Assembly (NCBI RefSeq): GCF_964340395.1
Contig: NC_135563.1
Coordinates: 11,439,651-11,503,650, forward strand
Origin: Glandiceps talaboti
Taxonomy: Eukaryota > Hemichordata > Enteropneusta > Spengelidae
Length of the DNA stretch: 64,000 nt
Reading direction: 5' to 3'
Shown here: piece by piece, positions 51,045-63,800 of the stretch
How positions within the stretch are numbered: the stretch's first letter is position 1
Layout of the letters: each line of letters starts with the position of its first letter
Made by a program: the position numbers and the translations under genes
Notes under the pieces: generated by a model
The model's input: the letters and a program-made list of their open reading frames with translations, nothing else
What the model was told of the DNA's origin: nothing
The model's database searches: none

Positions 51045-52545
51045 CATATGTGCTTTGTTATCATCAATGTGTAGTGTGTATTCTTGGGATACAGTATATT
51101 GCAGAAAACCATTAATTATTAAAATTAGTAAAAGCTATTTTAGCACACTTTTTAAGACTAACATATGTACATTGTTGTGGTTAATATGTAAATTATATGA
51201 AATTTGAAGCTTGCCTTTTTAAGATATAGCCCAATGACTAATTGTGCAAATAGGCATTGGAACGAAATACTACACCAACAGGCTTTATAGTACACGTGTG
51301 TTATTGTGATTGATGTATGTACCAAGTTGCGGAATTTAAAGTGCCTTCTTTAGACATGGCTTATTACTGGAAACCATTACCTTTGTAAGACATGAGCACT
51401 TTGTTATGGTAGATGTTTGTCCGAAATGTTGCATTCTTTAGAGATAGCTTAATTAATAATCATGCAAATTAATCATTAACACTGTAAACTACATCGACAA
51501 TCTTTATTGGCCGTATGCACTTTGGGGCATGCACTTTGGTATAGTCGATATATGCACTAAATTATATGAAATTTGAAGCTTTGATTCTTAAGATACAGTC
51601 TAATTACTGAAACTCATTAATTATGGAAGTTACAGATTAATACTAAATACTACGCAAACAGGTTTTATAGGACATGTGTGCTTATTATGGTTGATGTGGA
51701 GTCATGATGGGCAAATGGTTAGTGAGGCCGGCTTGGAATCTACAGGTTGCAGGTTGGAACCCCATCGCTGCTATGCGCTTAAATGGCTGCAATGGATTGT
51801 ATACTCCCCGGGGAGTTGAGGAAGAATAAAGGGCTGTTAGGGGCGACGTCAAAAGATCGATGTTTACAAAAAAAACTTAATTGCTTTAGTTTGGGGGTGG
51901 GGGGGGGTGGCCAAATTAATTACTCAACCGTCAAAAACGATTTAACGTCATACTTGGCTATATATATGGTTCTTTGCTATATAAGAACAAGCATTATTAT
52001 TATGTAGGTATCATTTTTTTTGGAATTGTTAGTGTGTAAGTGTGCATTCCTTACATATGGCTTAATTAATGAAAATTCATAATTATACATTAACACTAAA
52101 AAGTATACCAACTAGCTTTTTAGAACATATGCGTTTTGTTATGGTTGATGCAGGTAACAAATGTTGCGGAATTTGAAGTGCGCATTCTTTTAAAAGATAT
52201 ACCTAAATGACTGAATGTCATTAATTATGCAAATTTCTTATTACAACTATAAGCTACAGTTTTGAAAGGTAAACAAGTCCATTTGTCTTCATTTAAAAAA
52301 AATCATTATCCGACGTTTTAGCCATACACGGATGGCCTTCTTCAGTTAATCTAAAAGTGAACGAAATAAGAAAGTATACATATATAAAGTATACATAGAT
52401 ATAAGCTACATCAACACAGCTTATACACGTGTTTTTTCGTTGTTTAACTGTGAACCAAATAATATTGAAGTATGCATTCTTATGATATAGCCGAACATTA
52501 CTAAAAAACCACAATTATGCAAATGACTAATTAATATACATTGGA
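51045..52545 (+). repeat. Degenerate AT-rich satellite, monomer roughly 130-180 bp
   Basis: The order aacaggctttatag, cacatgtgtg, ttatggttgatgt, gaatttgaag, ttaagatatagc, taattactgaaa, cattaattatgcaaat recurs several times with heavy divergence and uneven spacing. It is interrupted by a SINE (51701-52007) and by an unrelated insert at about 52265-52390. Confidence 0.75.
51701..52007 (+). mobile_element. tRNA-derived SINE, internally deleted, nested in satellite
   Basis: Head ggagtcatgatgggcaaatg and a B-box-like region are intact, but the sequence jumps from ccatcgctg directly to ctatgcgcttaaatggctgc, losing about 150 bp of body. The tail ends gctatataagaac and an ATT run. It interrupts the degenerate satellite at 51045-52545. 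Confidence 0.8.
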
Positions 52546-52639
52546 TATTTACCAAAATCTAAACAATTCTTGTCATTAGCATATAGAGGATGAGTAGCAA
52601 GTATCATTGGAATCAATGTAATATCTTTTGAAATATTGT

Positions 52640-52643
<4 letters not shown>

Positions 52644-52696
<53 letters not shown>
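52644..52696 (+). repeat. (CA)n microsatellite
   Basis: About 26 uninterrupted CA units. Confidence 0.96.
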
Positions 52697-52698
<2 letters not shown>

Positions 52699-53224
52699 TT
52701 TCAAGTCACCTTGGGGAGGGCACCTGAATAATACATAAACTGTGTTCTCTAGAGACCCAGCTGGTGATGTTGTTTCAATATCAATTTCAAGAATCAATTC
52801 ATGATAGTATTGTATTCGCAGCCTTGTAGTAATTACGTTACTTTATGGATTGAAAAAAATTCCTGTGTAAAACTTTGGGAATATTACAGGATTTAGCTTG
52901 CAGTTTCTGAGTAGCGGTAATTTGCCTTACGCATGACGCATACCTAGCATAAAATGTAATCAACTAGTAGCAAGGACGTGTTAACACTTCTTTCGACGAG
53001 TTTCATATACCTTGAGAAGTGCTTTCATGACAATCCCTTAAAAGAACACAATATTTACAAAATACTGAGATTTTATCATTAAATGAGATAACTTTAAACC
53101 GACTGGATGTTTCGTGTTGAGGATGCCAATGGTCAGCTATTATTAAGCCAAACAACATGAAGTGAGCAGCTTTCAACTTTAATTGTTAGCGGAGAGGAAA
53201 TGAAATCAAGTAAATGTACTTCTA

Positions 53225-53300
53225 CAGCAACAGTACTTCAAGTTCAATAGTACTCGAGTTCAACAGTACTTCCAGTTCAACAGTACTTCAAGTTCAATCA
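53225..53300 (+). repeat. Short tandem repeat of about 19 bp
   Basis: Four imperfect copies of a unit close to cagtacttcaagttcaa. Confidence 0.85.
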
Positions 53301-54183
53301 GTCTAAGGTCATGTACGTCATGAGTTCTGAAGGACTGAACTGGACTCGTAGAAACCTTTATTTGTAACCAGGTGAAGCCAGTTTAATGACCGTAGTCTAG
53401 ATATACATCGTACAGATATTACATGTATTGCAACGAGAAGCAGATGACGATATTACAGTTGACAGGAATGTCACAGTAAGGACTGTTCCTAAAGCATTTG
53501 ATGAGAGGAGTGCTTTCACGACATACGTAGACTACTTCTTACAATGTTGGAAAAGCGATTAAACTATACTCGCATAAAGAATGGTTGCTAGGCTACCTAA
53601 CGGTCTCTTATTAACTATTAACGTCGAGGACATTTTTTCCTCTGTCCTTGTTGTATCTAAGTAGATAAGAGCTGATAATTAATTTAGAAGTAGTCACAAA
53701 GTGTCACGTTGTCACGTCACCAACCTGTACTGTTTGAATAATTGACAGCGAAGATTTACCACGGTAAACTACAGAGATAAATGACACGTGTTAATAACGA
53801 GAGCTCGAAGATAACAGATCACGACAGGGGTTGATACAAATTCAATACCTTGATCTCAGCGGATACACTTGGATGAACTAAATGCATACCGATGACGTAG
53901 ACACTGTTGTTCTATCTTGGTTCCTAGTGTAAATATAGAGTGTTGAAAAAAAGTCTATAACTGAGAATTTGTCAAGTATGAAAGCGAATTTTCGATATAA
54001 TAATATTGAATATGAAGCAGAAGCAATTCTGGGGGGTGGGTGTTTCCCATAGAAAGGTTGTAATTTTGTAGTTGAGTGATTTTAAATACAGCGTTCTGTC
54101 AATTTGTACATTCCTAATTTGATCTGCGACAAAGGCAAAATTGTATACAATACTTTGCTAAAATCGATTTGTAGTTCTTCTTG

Positions 54184-55335
54184 TTACTCTTCACTTACTG
54201 TTCCTTCATCCTTGCAGCTTCTCACGATTGAGGTGAGTGCAACAGTCGGATTCGACTCGGTCAAATCTTGGGTACCGTTCACATAACCCTCACGGTCGTC
54301 TAGCTGTTTAGCCATGTTACGTGATTTGCAAGTTTGCATGCGCAGGATCCTTTCAAATGACTTTCTGAAGTCACGATAGAAAAATGCATAAATCAACGGA
54401 TTTAAAAAACTATTGGCATAGCCAAGCCAAGTCAGTACAGCTTGAAGTATTAAATTCAGGGGACAACCTGGACAAAACGGCATGATAAGATACATAAAAA
54501 AGAACGGCAACCAGCAAACTATGAAAACTCCCATGATAATTCCAAGCGTCCTCACAGCTTTATGCTCACGAGATATCGAACGTACTTGCCGTCGCATAGA
54601 TTGACGCTCCGTGAAATTCAATCGATGAATATGTTTTAGCTCAACCCGTATTCTCTCAGCTTGTGTCCGGGCAATAATGTATATACGGTGGTACATAAAT
54701 AGCATCACAGTCAAGGGGACATAGAAAGATGTCGTTGAAGAGATGACGGCGTACACGTGGTTGACCTGCAGCCCACAAAAGTATGGATCGCTTAAATTAG
54801 GATGGCTGTGGTCAGCATACCAACCCATAAAGATGGGAATGAATGAAATAGTTGCTGAACAAATCCATACGAAAGCCACCATTTTAATAACACGGTGTTT
54901 AGAGTTCACTTTATAGGTTAGAGGCTTGGTAACTGTCCAGTACTTATCCACTGAAATAATGCACAGGTTGAGAATAGAAGCAGTGCAGCACATGACATCA
55001 CATGACATCCAAAAATGGCAAAAAGCCCACCCAAAAATCCAGTGACCGTAAACTTCGTAGACTAATGCGAATGGCATCACTAAAATAGCTACTGTCAAAT
55101 CAGCAGTTGCTAAACTCAGAAGGAGAAAATTGGTTACGGTTTGGAGACGGCGAAACCCAGCCACGGCAATAACTACTAATACATTACCTGTGAGAGTGAA
55201 CAAAATTATCAGGGCAAGGACAATTCCCGATATAATAGACTGCAAGAGAGATCGATGTTGGACATCATCTTCCAGTGAATAGAGTGATAAATTAGAATGG
55301 TTACTGACGCTAGTTGGATGTAGTGAGTAGTGCAT
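54184..55335 (-). CDS. Biogenic-amine-type GPCR (octopamine-beta / D1 / 5-HT4-like), DKY variant
   Basis: This is an intronless 383-residue rhodopsin-class receptor. Seven membrane segments are visible. N51 (1.50), D79 (2.50) in LATADL, C106 with C187 for the ECL2 disulphide, D113 (3.32) for the amine, S199, S200 and S203 (5.42, 5.43, 5.46) for catechol or phenol hydroxyls, P207, CWLPFF with W275 (6.48), W303 (7.40), Y306 (7.43) and NPLIY (312-316) are all present. N-glycosylation sequons lie at N12, N15 and N180, and a helix-8 Cys at 336 could be palmitoylated. The REHKAVRTLGIIMG segment in TM6 resembles beta-adrenergic and octopamine-beta receptors, and TM5 resembles D1-like receptors. This suggests Gs coupling, but the ligand is not determined. 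The DRY motif reads DKY (130-132). The frame is open to 55423 but has no earlier ATG: the codon at 55354-55356 is GTG, so the first ATG at 55333-55335 is chosen. Confidence 0.93.
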   Translation of the reverse strand: MHYSLHPTSVSNHSNLSLYSLEDDVQHRSLLQSIISGIVLALIILFTLTGNVLVVIAVAGFRRLQTVTNFLLLSLATADLTVAILVMPFALVYEVYGHWIFGWAFCHFWMSCDVMCCTASILNLCIISVDKYWTVTKPLTYKVNSKHRVIKMVAFVWICSATISFIPIFMGWYADHSHPNLSDPYFCGLQVNHVYAVISSTTSFYVPLTVMLFMYHRIYIIARTQAERIRVELKHIHRLNFTERQSMRRQVRSISREHKAVRTLGIIMGVFIVCWLPFFFMYLIMPFCPGCPLNLILQAVLTWLGYANSFLNPLIYAFFYRDFRKSFERILRMQTCKSRNMAKQLDDREGYVNGTQDLTESNPTVALTSIVRSCKDEGTVSEE

Positions 55336-55928
55336 ACTTGTCCAATAATACCTCACATGAATGATGTGACGATTTTCTTGAATACGATTTGACCTCAGTC
55401 GAAATAGTTGGCGAGTATAATTTCATAAAGAAGACAACTCCAAGCATTAACAGATTACTTGATCTCGTCACACATTTCTGGCGCTCAACTTATGACACGG
55501 AAGTTTTGTTATCCAGTATCTAATTACTGAAGCAGCCGTGGAATGGCATCCATAGTGTGAAAGATACAAAGTCAGATAAAATGTGTAAGAGTCCGCACAG
55601 GTACAGTAAAGTTGCAATCATTCTTAGTGCCACACGGCAACTGCTTTCCGCCTTCGGCATCGAAATTTACCTGCCTTTATTTACTGGGCATAATGAACAT
55701 CCTAATCTACGCATGCGCCAATATCAAGTCGCAATGTTCAAAAGAAATCGTTTCGTCTGTTTTGCGCTTTTGACGATATACAATAACCGTAATTCAGTAG
55801 ACAAAAAACGTTGCTATATTTACGGTAATATAAGTAGGAGAATAGACAATGTTTCCGATGGCCACTACGGTAACGTGAAGATGAAGGAATATAAAAAGAC
55901 CGACTTCAAGGCTAGACGTTAATCCTGG

Positions 55929-55966
55929 ATGTATGTATGTATGTATGTATGTATGTATGTATGCAT
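55929..55966 (+). repeat. (ATGT)n microsatellite
   Basis: About nine ATGT units just upstream of the GPCR gene region. Confidence 0.93.
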
Positions 55967-56546
55967 AGCATACAACCAAAGTTCATGTCATAGATGTGAA
56001 CGTTGTCAGCAAACGTTAGGGTAGAATCGAATTGATATACTGGGAACCTATTTAGAAATACAGCAAAGTGTAGCCTCGACCCTTCTGATTCTTTTCTTAA
56101 CCATTTCTTAAAATGTGTCCTAAGAACATATTTTATATTGTATTTACACAAGAATTCAGCATTGTTCCCTTGTAGTATTGAGAATATCAATGACGTATTC
56201 ATAAATGTTGAAAAAAAGCAAACATTTGAATGCTGTGTGCTCATCAACACCTTCAATCTTCCCATTTATTTCTTTACAGGATATGCAAACATAACACTAC
56301 ACCAACAAACAAGCGTCGGGTAACAAATTAATCAGTTATTTGGATGATAAACAGCGCTATTGTAAGACCACTAGGAAGTGTTTAATGCAAACATTCCGCA
56401 TGTTCTCTGGTTGACATTTACCGCGGAATTTCACGAGTTCACGTAGTGCATATGTGGTATAGATTGTACACTATTAGGTTATCATCTCTGCAGCTGGTTT
56501 GCTATAAACGAAGGCAGGAACATGTGATTTCCTTCACCATCTACTA

Positions 56547-56597
<51 letters not shown>

Positions 56598-56615
56598 CCA
56601 ACAACAACAACAACA
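56547..56615 (+). repeat. (AAC)n microsatellite
   Basis: About 20 AAC units with one interruption. Confidence 0.95.
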
Positions 56616-56680
56616 TCAATTACTAACCGTATGGGGAGAAGTCTGTATTTTTGTACATAAATGACATATTCTTTACTTTA

Positions 56681-56788
<108 letters not shown>

Positions 56789-57215
56789 CACTAATTCAGT
56801 GTAAGAGGTAAGTCATAAACTGAAGGAAAAGCGCTAAATACTGAGAAGTAGAGCTGTATTTACACAAAATACACAAGTTATGGTTCGGAGCCGTTACTCA
56901 GAGTTTCATGCTTGAATGCGATCTTCAGACGCCGTTGCACGTTGTTATGTGTTCAGCCAATATTATGTGTTCAGCCAATAGTAGGAAGAATAGCTGATAC
57001 ACTACAGGTCCTTGACTTACACTACAGATTCATGTCATTTTAATGGAGATAACAGCAAACTTTTGGGGCATATGTTTGAATTTGCAATTGAAGTGTGCAT
57101 TACTGAAAAAAATATTAATTAAGATGACTCATCAATATTCATTAGAGGTGTACCGAAATATAATTAGTTCTAGCGATTACCCTAAATCATATGTGCCAGC
57201 AATTTTAGAGAAAAC

Positions 57216-57230
57216 AACAGACAGACAGAC

Positions 57231-57271
<41 letters not shown>

Positions 57272-57292
57272 AACAGACAGACAGATATACAT
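57216..57292 (+). repeat. (CAGA)n microsatellite
   Basis: About 15 CAGA units with AACA interruptions. The open frame crossing it (57043-57303) is not supported as a gene. Confidence 0.93.
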
Positions 57293-57374
57293 GCCATCCT
57301 TAAAATATAACCTTCCCTTAAGGAAGATAATAAGAAACAATGGGAACGAGGTTAAGAGGAATGGAAGTTAGGAT

Positions 57375-57845
57375 AACCGATGGTTGGTTGCCTAGTTCTC
57401 GGATGGTTGCCTAGTTCTCGGAATATTGGTTGAAGGTAGTTATGAATAAATTATAATACACAACTCTGCACGGTTGTCTCACTCCGGGAAAAGGTTACAG
57501 GCACTTACGTTAAATAAACTTATAATAGCTGAATGTGCATGGTTATGTAGTTCTCGAAAGAAAGGGTGTCAGGAAGAATTCTTTGACTTAAGGGTTTAGG
57601 AAGTTTACATGTAGTTTATACTTGCGATATACTTGTCTGGTTCTCCAAATAAAGGTTGTGTAAGATACATAGAATAAAATGTATATGGTCGTCTTGTTCT
57701 TTGACCAAAATTTGTAAGAAGTTAATATGTATGATACCTTGCAGTAACGGAATAAATAACTAACCTTAGATATCTGACTGTGCATAGTTGTATAGTTCTT
57801 GGAATAAAAGTTTTAGGAACCTACGTAGATATAACAACGACATCA
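57375..57845 (+). repeat. Degenerate tandem repeat of roughly 110 bp
   Basis: Four or more diverged units share ttgcctagttctcgg, an aataaaggtt block and a following aggaagtta block. Confidence 0.6.
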
Positions 57846-60800
57846 TGATATAATCGAATGCTGTAAAACTTCATGGGGTATGATAACTGGCTGGCAGTTG
57901 GACATCATCCCTGTAATGTTACCTTATACTAACCGGCATTGGCTGAAGTGTTTGGGGTTAACTGAAATAATCCTGAACAGAAATTTTATTTCCAAATTAC
58001 ATTTCAATAATTATGTTTGTCATGTAAAAAAAATGTAATACATAAGATAATAAGATATACCCAGTGAACATAAGTCGCTTCCAGTTTTAAGGCTGATATG
58101 TAAAGATGTCAACAAAACTCAGAAAGGTGATATGAGCACATTACAGTGATATCCATCATAGTGTTTAGTGATGTTAAAAGCATTGGATTAATAGCGTAAT
58201 GTCATATCTTTACACGGGCGATTAAATCAGGAACAATGATTGCCATATGAACTTTAAGAATATTTGACAAAATATTATAGATAGAAATATTATATTTGAG
58301 GCTATTTGTGAGTGAAACTTTTCTACTTAACATTTGATAACGAGAGAATATTATTGATAAAAATGGAACGCATTTGTCTTTTTCAATAATTGCTAATTAC
58401 TTCATCTTGATAGCTGAAGTTTTGGTGCAAACAACCTCATACCCACATATATCCCTCATACATTAAAATAAAACGTATGACGTTATTTTAAAATTTGATT
58501 GAGATTTTGGACTATAAATCAGTACCAATTGGAGGTGTACCACAACAGTATAGAGGGCGACTACAGAATGATGAAATATAAAGCCTTGGGCGCATGCTTT
58601 TTTAAAGCATCCAGTGGGAATTGTATGAAAATCACGAGATTATATACCTATTTTTGCACTATTCTTTAGGTATATTGGCTGTAATATTTGGCATTATTTA
58701 AATTCGTTATTTTGGGCAGCTATTATTAGAAAATCAAGTGTAATACCAAGGGTAGGAAACCCCTGCGTTCACATCTACGAAGCCACTGCTAAACAATTAT
58801 TCTTCATTACTTGACGTTTTCAAATCGCTGATAGCGTTCATCTAGGAGTATAAATGCTAGGTAATACATAAAATATTACAGAGGTTATACTTGTCGTAGA
58901 ATGGACTGTCCTGATTAAATCTTATCTAACCGCAGGCTACAAATTACTCACGGTCGCTCCGATGAATATGTTTTGAAGGTTGCAAATTTTTAAGTAGTGC
59001 TAGAGGACGTTTTGAGGTTGATGTGTCAGTGCTTTTAGTACTAATCATTATGGATCAGAGATGATTGTCAATGTCAATCTAGTGAGAGCTAATAACTCTT
59101 GCCCTTTGTGATAGAGATAACGTTCATCATATACATGGTATATAGAATACACACATTACTGAGATACTAATGTTGAATACACCCATTACCTTCAGTCTTC
59201 ACGTGTCTTCGAACCCAGCACGATTAGATAAAATTCATTCCTAAATAACCATTGCATATTCTAAAGAAATATCATAAAACTGATCACATTAATACACATT
59301 TTTCAAAAAGTAAAACAAATTAACTTATAATTAAAACTAACTTACGACTACTCAGATTAAACTAATCCGCACTTTTAGTTGATACTTCGTCTGCTGATTT
59401 TCGAACAGTCTCCTCCGAGAACCAGGTAATTGAAGCGTATTCAATAATAGATCGGGTACGGATTATCATGCATGGTGTGCGTTATCGTAAATAAGCCAGA
59501 AGAGATTCTATTCCTTACAAATTGTTGCTAAAAGCGACATAATTCTGGAAAGTTATCCACAAGATGAAAGTACCCATGAATCGCCCTGTCACTATCACTC
59601 TAGGTGATGATAATCACTCAAAACAAACAAGTCTAGATTCGTTTGGTCTACTTATGTGTATCTACCATCTTCCGCACCATCAGGGATATTGTGCAAATTT
59701 GGTATTCAATTGTGCACTCAAGATTCAACCTAGCATCCTTTACTTGCGGACTGTTACATGTTGATATATTCTGAAAGCAGATCACGGATCTTAGTGACTG
59801 ATCGTTGTTGGGCTATCGCTCGTTATGCTGAATAAACTAAACTCGAATCATCGTCACCTACATATAAATCAGCGTACCTTTACGTAGTATGCCGTTTTCG
59901 GGATATGTTATCTAACATGCACGACACTTGAATTAAGCTAAATCAATTATACAGTGTAAAGTATAAGTTAGCGTTCGGTTGTCGTAATATGGTGTGACTT
60001 TCAAATCAGATATCGCCCTTTGCGACTGACGTATGTATGGAGACGTCTACGTAATACAGCTATGTAATCCATGTTGGCTCGATATATCAAATTTCTACTA
60101 ACGTTCACTACTCAGTCAGTAGAAATGCTTAAAATTAGATAGCGAGAAAAAATAGTGAGAATAAAGAGCGTGCATGCAGTGGAGTGCAGAGTAAACACGC
60201 AAATGTCAAGAGAGATATAATGGTTTAGCTAAATGGCATCGTATTTAAGCCATGTAGAGATTATGAATATCATTCTCTTTTGACAATTTTAATGTCGCAG
60301 TAGTAAACACGATGTTACGTTTTATTATGCACATTGTATTGTTACGATAATATTCCGTGTTCGCTGTATAGCTATAGGAAGCCCACTTTGTCTGTATTGG
60401 CATTTGTTTGCTGCGTTCATCCCTACGTTATGATATCTTTGCTAGATGTGAAGCGTGTCATATACTTACATACAAGAAAGAATTATCACGTGTTGAGAGA
60501 AAAACTATAATAAGCATTCATGTTAAAGATTTGAAGGGTTGGATGTAAAGGTTGGTGTTACCCATTAGTCGTCATAACTTGATAACTTCACGTTGTCATA
60601 ATGAACGTGTGCTGGGAAACGTTAACATACAGTTGCTCTAGTAATTATTTTAATGGTATGGAAAATATACTGTCACAGTAGTATTTACAAGGGACACCAG
60701 TTGCCATGAACAAAACACAAATATCGAATGGCTCAACAAAAGTTTGACTCTTACTAACATTGCTACAGTGCTCAACAAAAATCTTACTAAAATTTCTACA

Positions 60801-63800
60801 CTTTATCAACTGGTATGAACAAATCTCACTAGCACTATCACTTGGCATGACACACGTGTTAACAACATTGCTTCGTTCTTTTTTTCGTGAGCTATCATTA
60901 TCTTATCTATCAGAACGCCATTAAGTTATATATATTTATACAATATTTACCATGCAAGGAATGTAAATGAATTAAAATATATTAATGGTACTTTTTGTCG
61001 AGGCAGACGATACGACTTCGCAATGTTAGTAAAACATTTTGTTGAGCAGGACATTTTTTTTCTACACAACAAGCTTCCATTGTATAAAATGCTTAGTAAT
61101 CGTGGAAACAAAACTACTGTATGAAGCGATCAGGTTTCCGTATTTTCGATAATGCTGTAGCACTGTCTAGTAAGCTAGTCAATTTAAATAATTTTAGTTA
61201 CTTTTCAACAAGATTTAATCTTATTCTACCACAAATCTCAATAGATTTGCAATGCTCAGCGTTAATCCATAGGTATGCAAATTTACCTCTGAATCAGTTT
61301 GGCTTTGTGCCAGAAATCTATCAGCCATCTTGGTCCAGATAATACACGTAAATTGACTATACAACAAAGTGTATTACATGTTTGTGAATACGCCAGTTAC
61401 ATGTTAATATGCATCTCTTTCTGAGTTATCAATGGTATATGGTGCATTTTAATAATTTCTCTATTCATCCGAACATGGATATAATTAAAAATAATTTTGC
61501 TGAAATAGGAGTAAAATTAAATTTGAACAACTTCCAAATTTTCATACCAACTAAAATGATTAAATGTTGGTCAAACATATTTGACCTTGCAAGAGTATCG
61601 TGATGAAAGGTAATTCGGTGAACTAATATTGCTAGCGAATTATGTGTTTTCCTTCGAGGTAACCCTTTCGACTGAAAAGGTACTATATAGCAACTGTTCA
61701 TTTGCAGGTATAAATGGAAGACATGAGGGTCTTTATTCGAAATGCATATTGTGCGTTATACCCTTTTTTGTCGATCGAGTACCTTTCGGAAATGTAACTT
61801 GTAATAAGAAGCTGTTTTAAATACTAACACTCGTGACTCTTAGATAGGTTAGTTTGGAGAAAGTAATGTAACCTCATTCACAAAGTCTCAGTTCTTTTTA
61901 CGCCATTACAATCACTGACACCTTTTAGGTATACATCTCTTAATATGCATGTTTCTTATTTAAAGCCGACAATTTAAGCATGTATTGCATGACAGCGTTC
62001 GGTCTATTTCTCAAAGTAAAGAGTGTCGGGGTTTAGTGCAACGCTTTCCGAAAAGTACGCCATTCTAATTCACACAAAGCTTTTTACCTGGTGCTAATGT
62101 ACACTTAAAGTACCTAATGAGTTTGGCGTGAGGTCGATTACCAGTCTGATAATACTGTAATAATACCTTTGCCATTTGCAGTGTACATTGTATGTAATTA
62201 CGATGAGAATATGATAATACGGAAAACGCAAGAAAAAAGAATAAAATAGCTGCCGTTTGAGCAATAATACCTTTTAAGTGATGACATTGAAAGTACATTT
62301 TTGAAGCATTAGATGACTTTTAAAGAGGTGAATGCTTTGTATTCGTACCGTAAAAGACTACAAACTTACGTTTCTCTCCTTTTATCGAACTACTCGGGAA
62401 ATATTGCAACATCAAGACATTCTTTGTTAAAAAATATGCTATGCAACAAAAGGTAATAAATATAAGTTAACATACATAGAAATGTATGTTAAAAATTTTC
62501 AATTTGAATTGTACATAAAAAAATTACTAGATTGAGAAATGCAAACTCATGCATGTAGACACCCTTCATCAGCTATTCGTGTTATTTATGAGTCCGTTAT
62601 TAATTACTTAGACATAACTTTACGCTAAAATGCGATGACTTTTGAGCAAACATTTCCGTCAAGGTCACATAGATACATACTTACAGTTTCAATAAACACA
62701 AAGGCTTACCATGTTTCCCACACTTTAAAAGGGAATAGTGCGTCAGTATAAATGCAATGCTTGTGTCACTGATTAAATAGCTGTTACTAACAACAAAACG
62801 TGAACCATTTTCGCATAGGCGCCAAGATGTTTAAAATGTATACTTTGTTCACTACCGTATAGTGAGATAAAGGGAATGTTTAATCACAAGTAAACCCTAC
62901 TTTAAATGGCGACGGACTCTTACGTACATTTAGAGGTCAAAGGTCATGGAATTTCAATAAAAATAGATTTATATTCGCCATCTTTTAGTCACAATGCAAA
63001 ACGCTCTAGTTATGTATCGGCATAGGAATTTGTAGAACAAAAATCGTGAAATTGAAGTCGTAATTATAGTGTATAGTTGTGAATTTGTTTAAGGCAAAGT
63101 GGTGGTTACGGGGAAAATTTAGGTCTAAAGAAATATGTTTTTGCAAAATAAAACTCCTTAACCAAAAAACCACTTGATAGATTGATCTTGAAATTGGTGG
63201 GATGTTTCTAGGGATGTCAGGGTGAAGAATTGTTCAAGATAAGATGAGCCATCGTTCATATACGATTGAGATTTTCTAGTAATTGTTTGTTCATACCTTT
63301 AAGCACAAGAATTATTTGGCAGATTGCCCTGACTTTTGATTGGGATGTGTCTAGAGGCAAAGTGGCACTATGTTTAGCTACGGTTGAGCTTTGAAAAAGC
63401 TAAATAAAATATGTCTAGCAACAGAGACCATACCCAGAGCAATAGTCAAATTACATGATCTATTACAAAGGCTCATGATCATTTCAAATTAATTCATAGC
63501 AACCACAGTCACGCTAATAGCAACAGCCTAAAACAATGTTTTAACAAAGGTAAAGATAGTGACTGGTACCTATCAAGGAAGCTAGGCAAAATAATGCCCA
63601 AGCTATCAAATCCTGTAAAAAATATATAAACGTATGCTCGTACATGCAGTACGCATTTGTGCTTCAATGCCATTCTTGTTATCTTTTCCGCCATTTAGGA
63701 TATGCCTATTTGCGGGCCATGTCCAACTGCAACCGTATAAATATTTTTTTAAATAACAGATATAAACCATTAACTCTGAACACTGTGTTCTACTTAAACT

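Larger units (their letters stand above)
35700..54183. other. Gene-poor interval
   Basis: Apart from the repeats listed separately I see no protein gene, tRNA or rRNA here. Open frames are at most about 125 codons, lack family motifs and often begin at non-ATG codons. Distal regulatory DNA of the receptor gene could lie here but cannot be read directly. Confidence 0.5.

Noticed and set aside
55557-55922. 121-codon open frame upstream of the GPCR
   Set aside because: It begins at GTG rather than ATG, shows no family motif, and lies in the receptor's upstream flank.
61121-61820. Cluster of 60-78 codon open frames on both strands
   Set aside because: None contains a motif or a convincing splice site; consistent with AT-rich chance frames.
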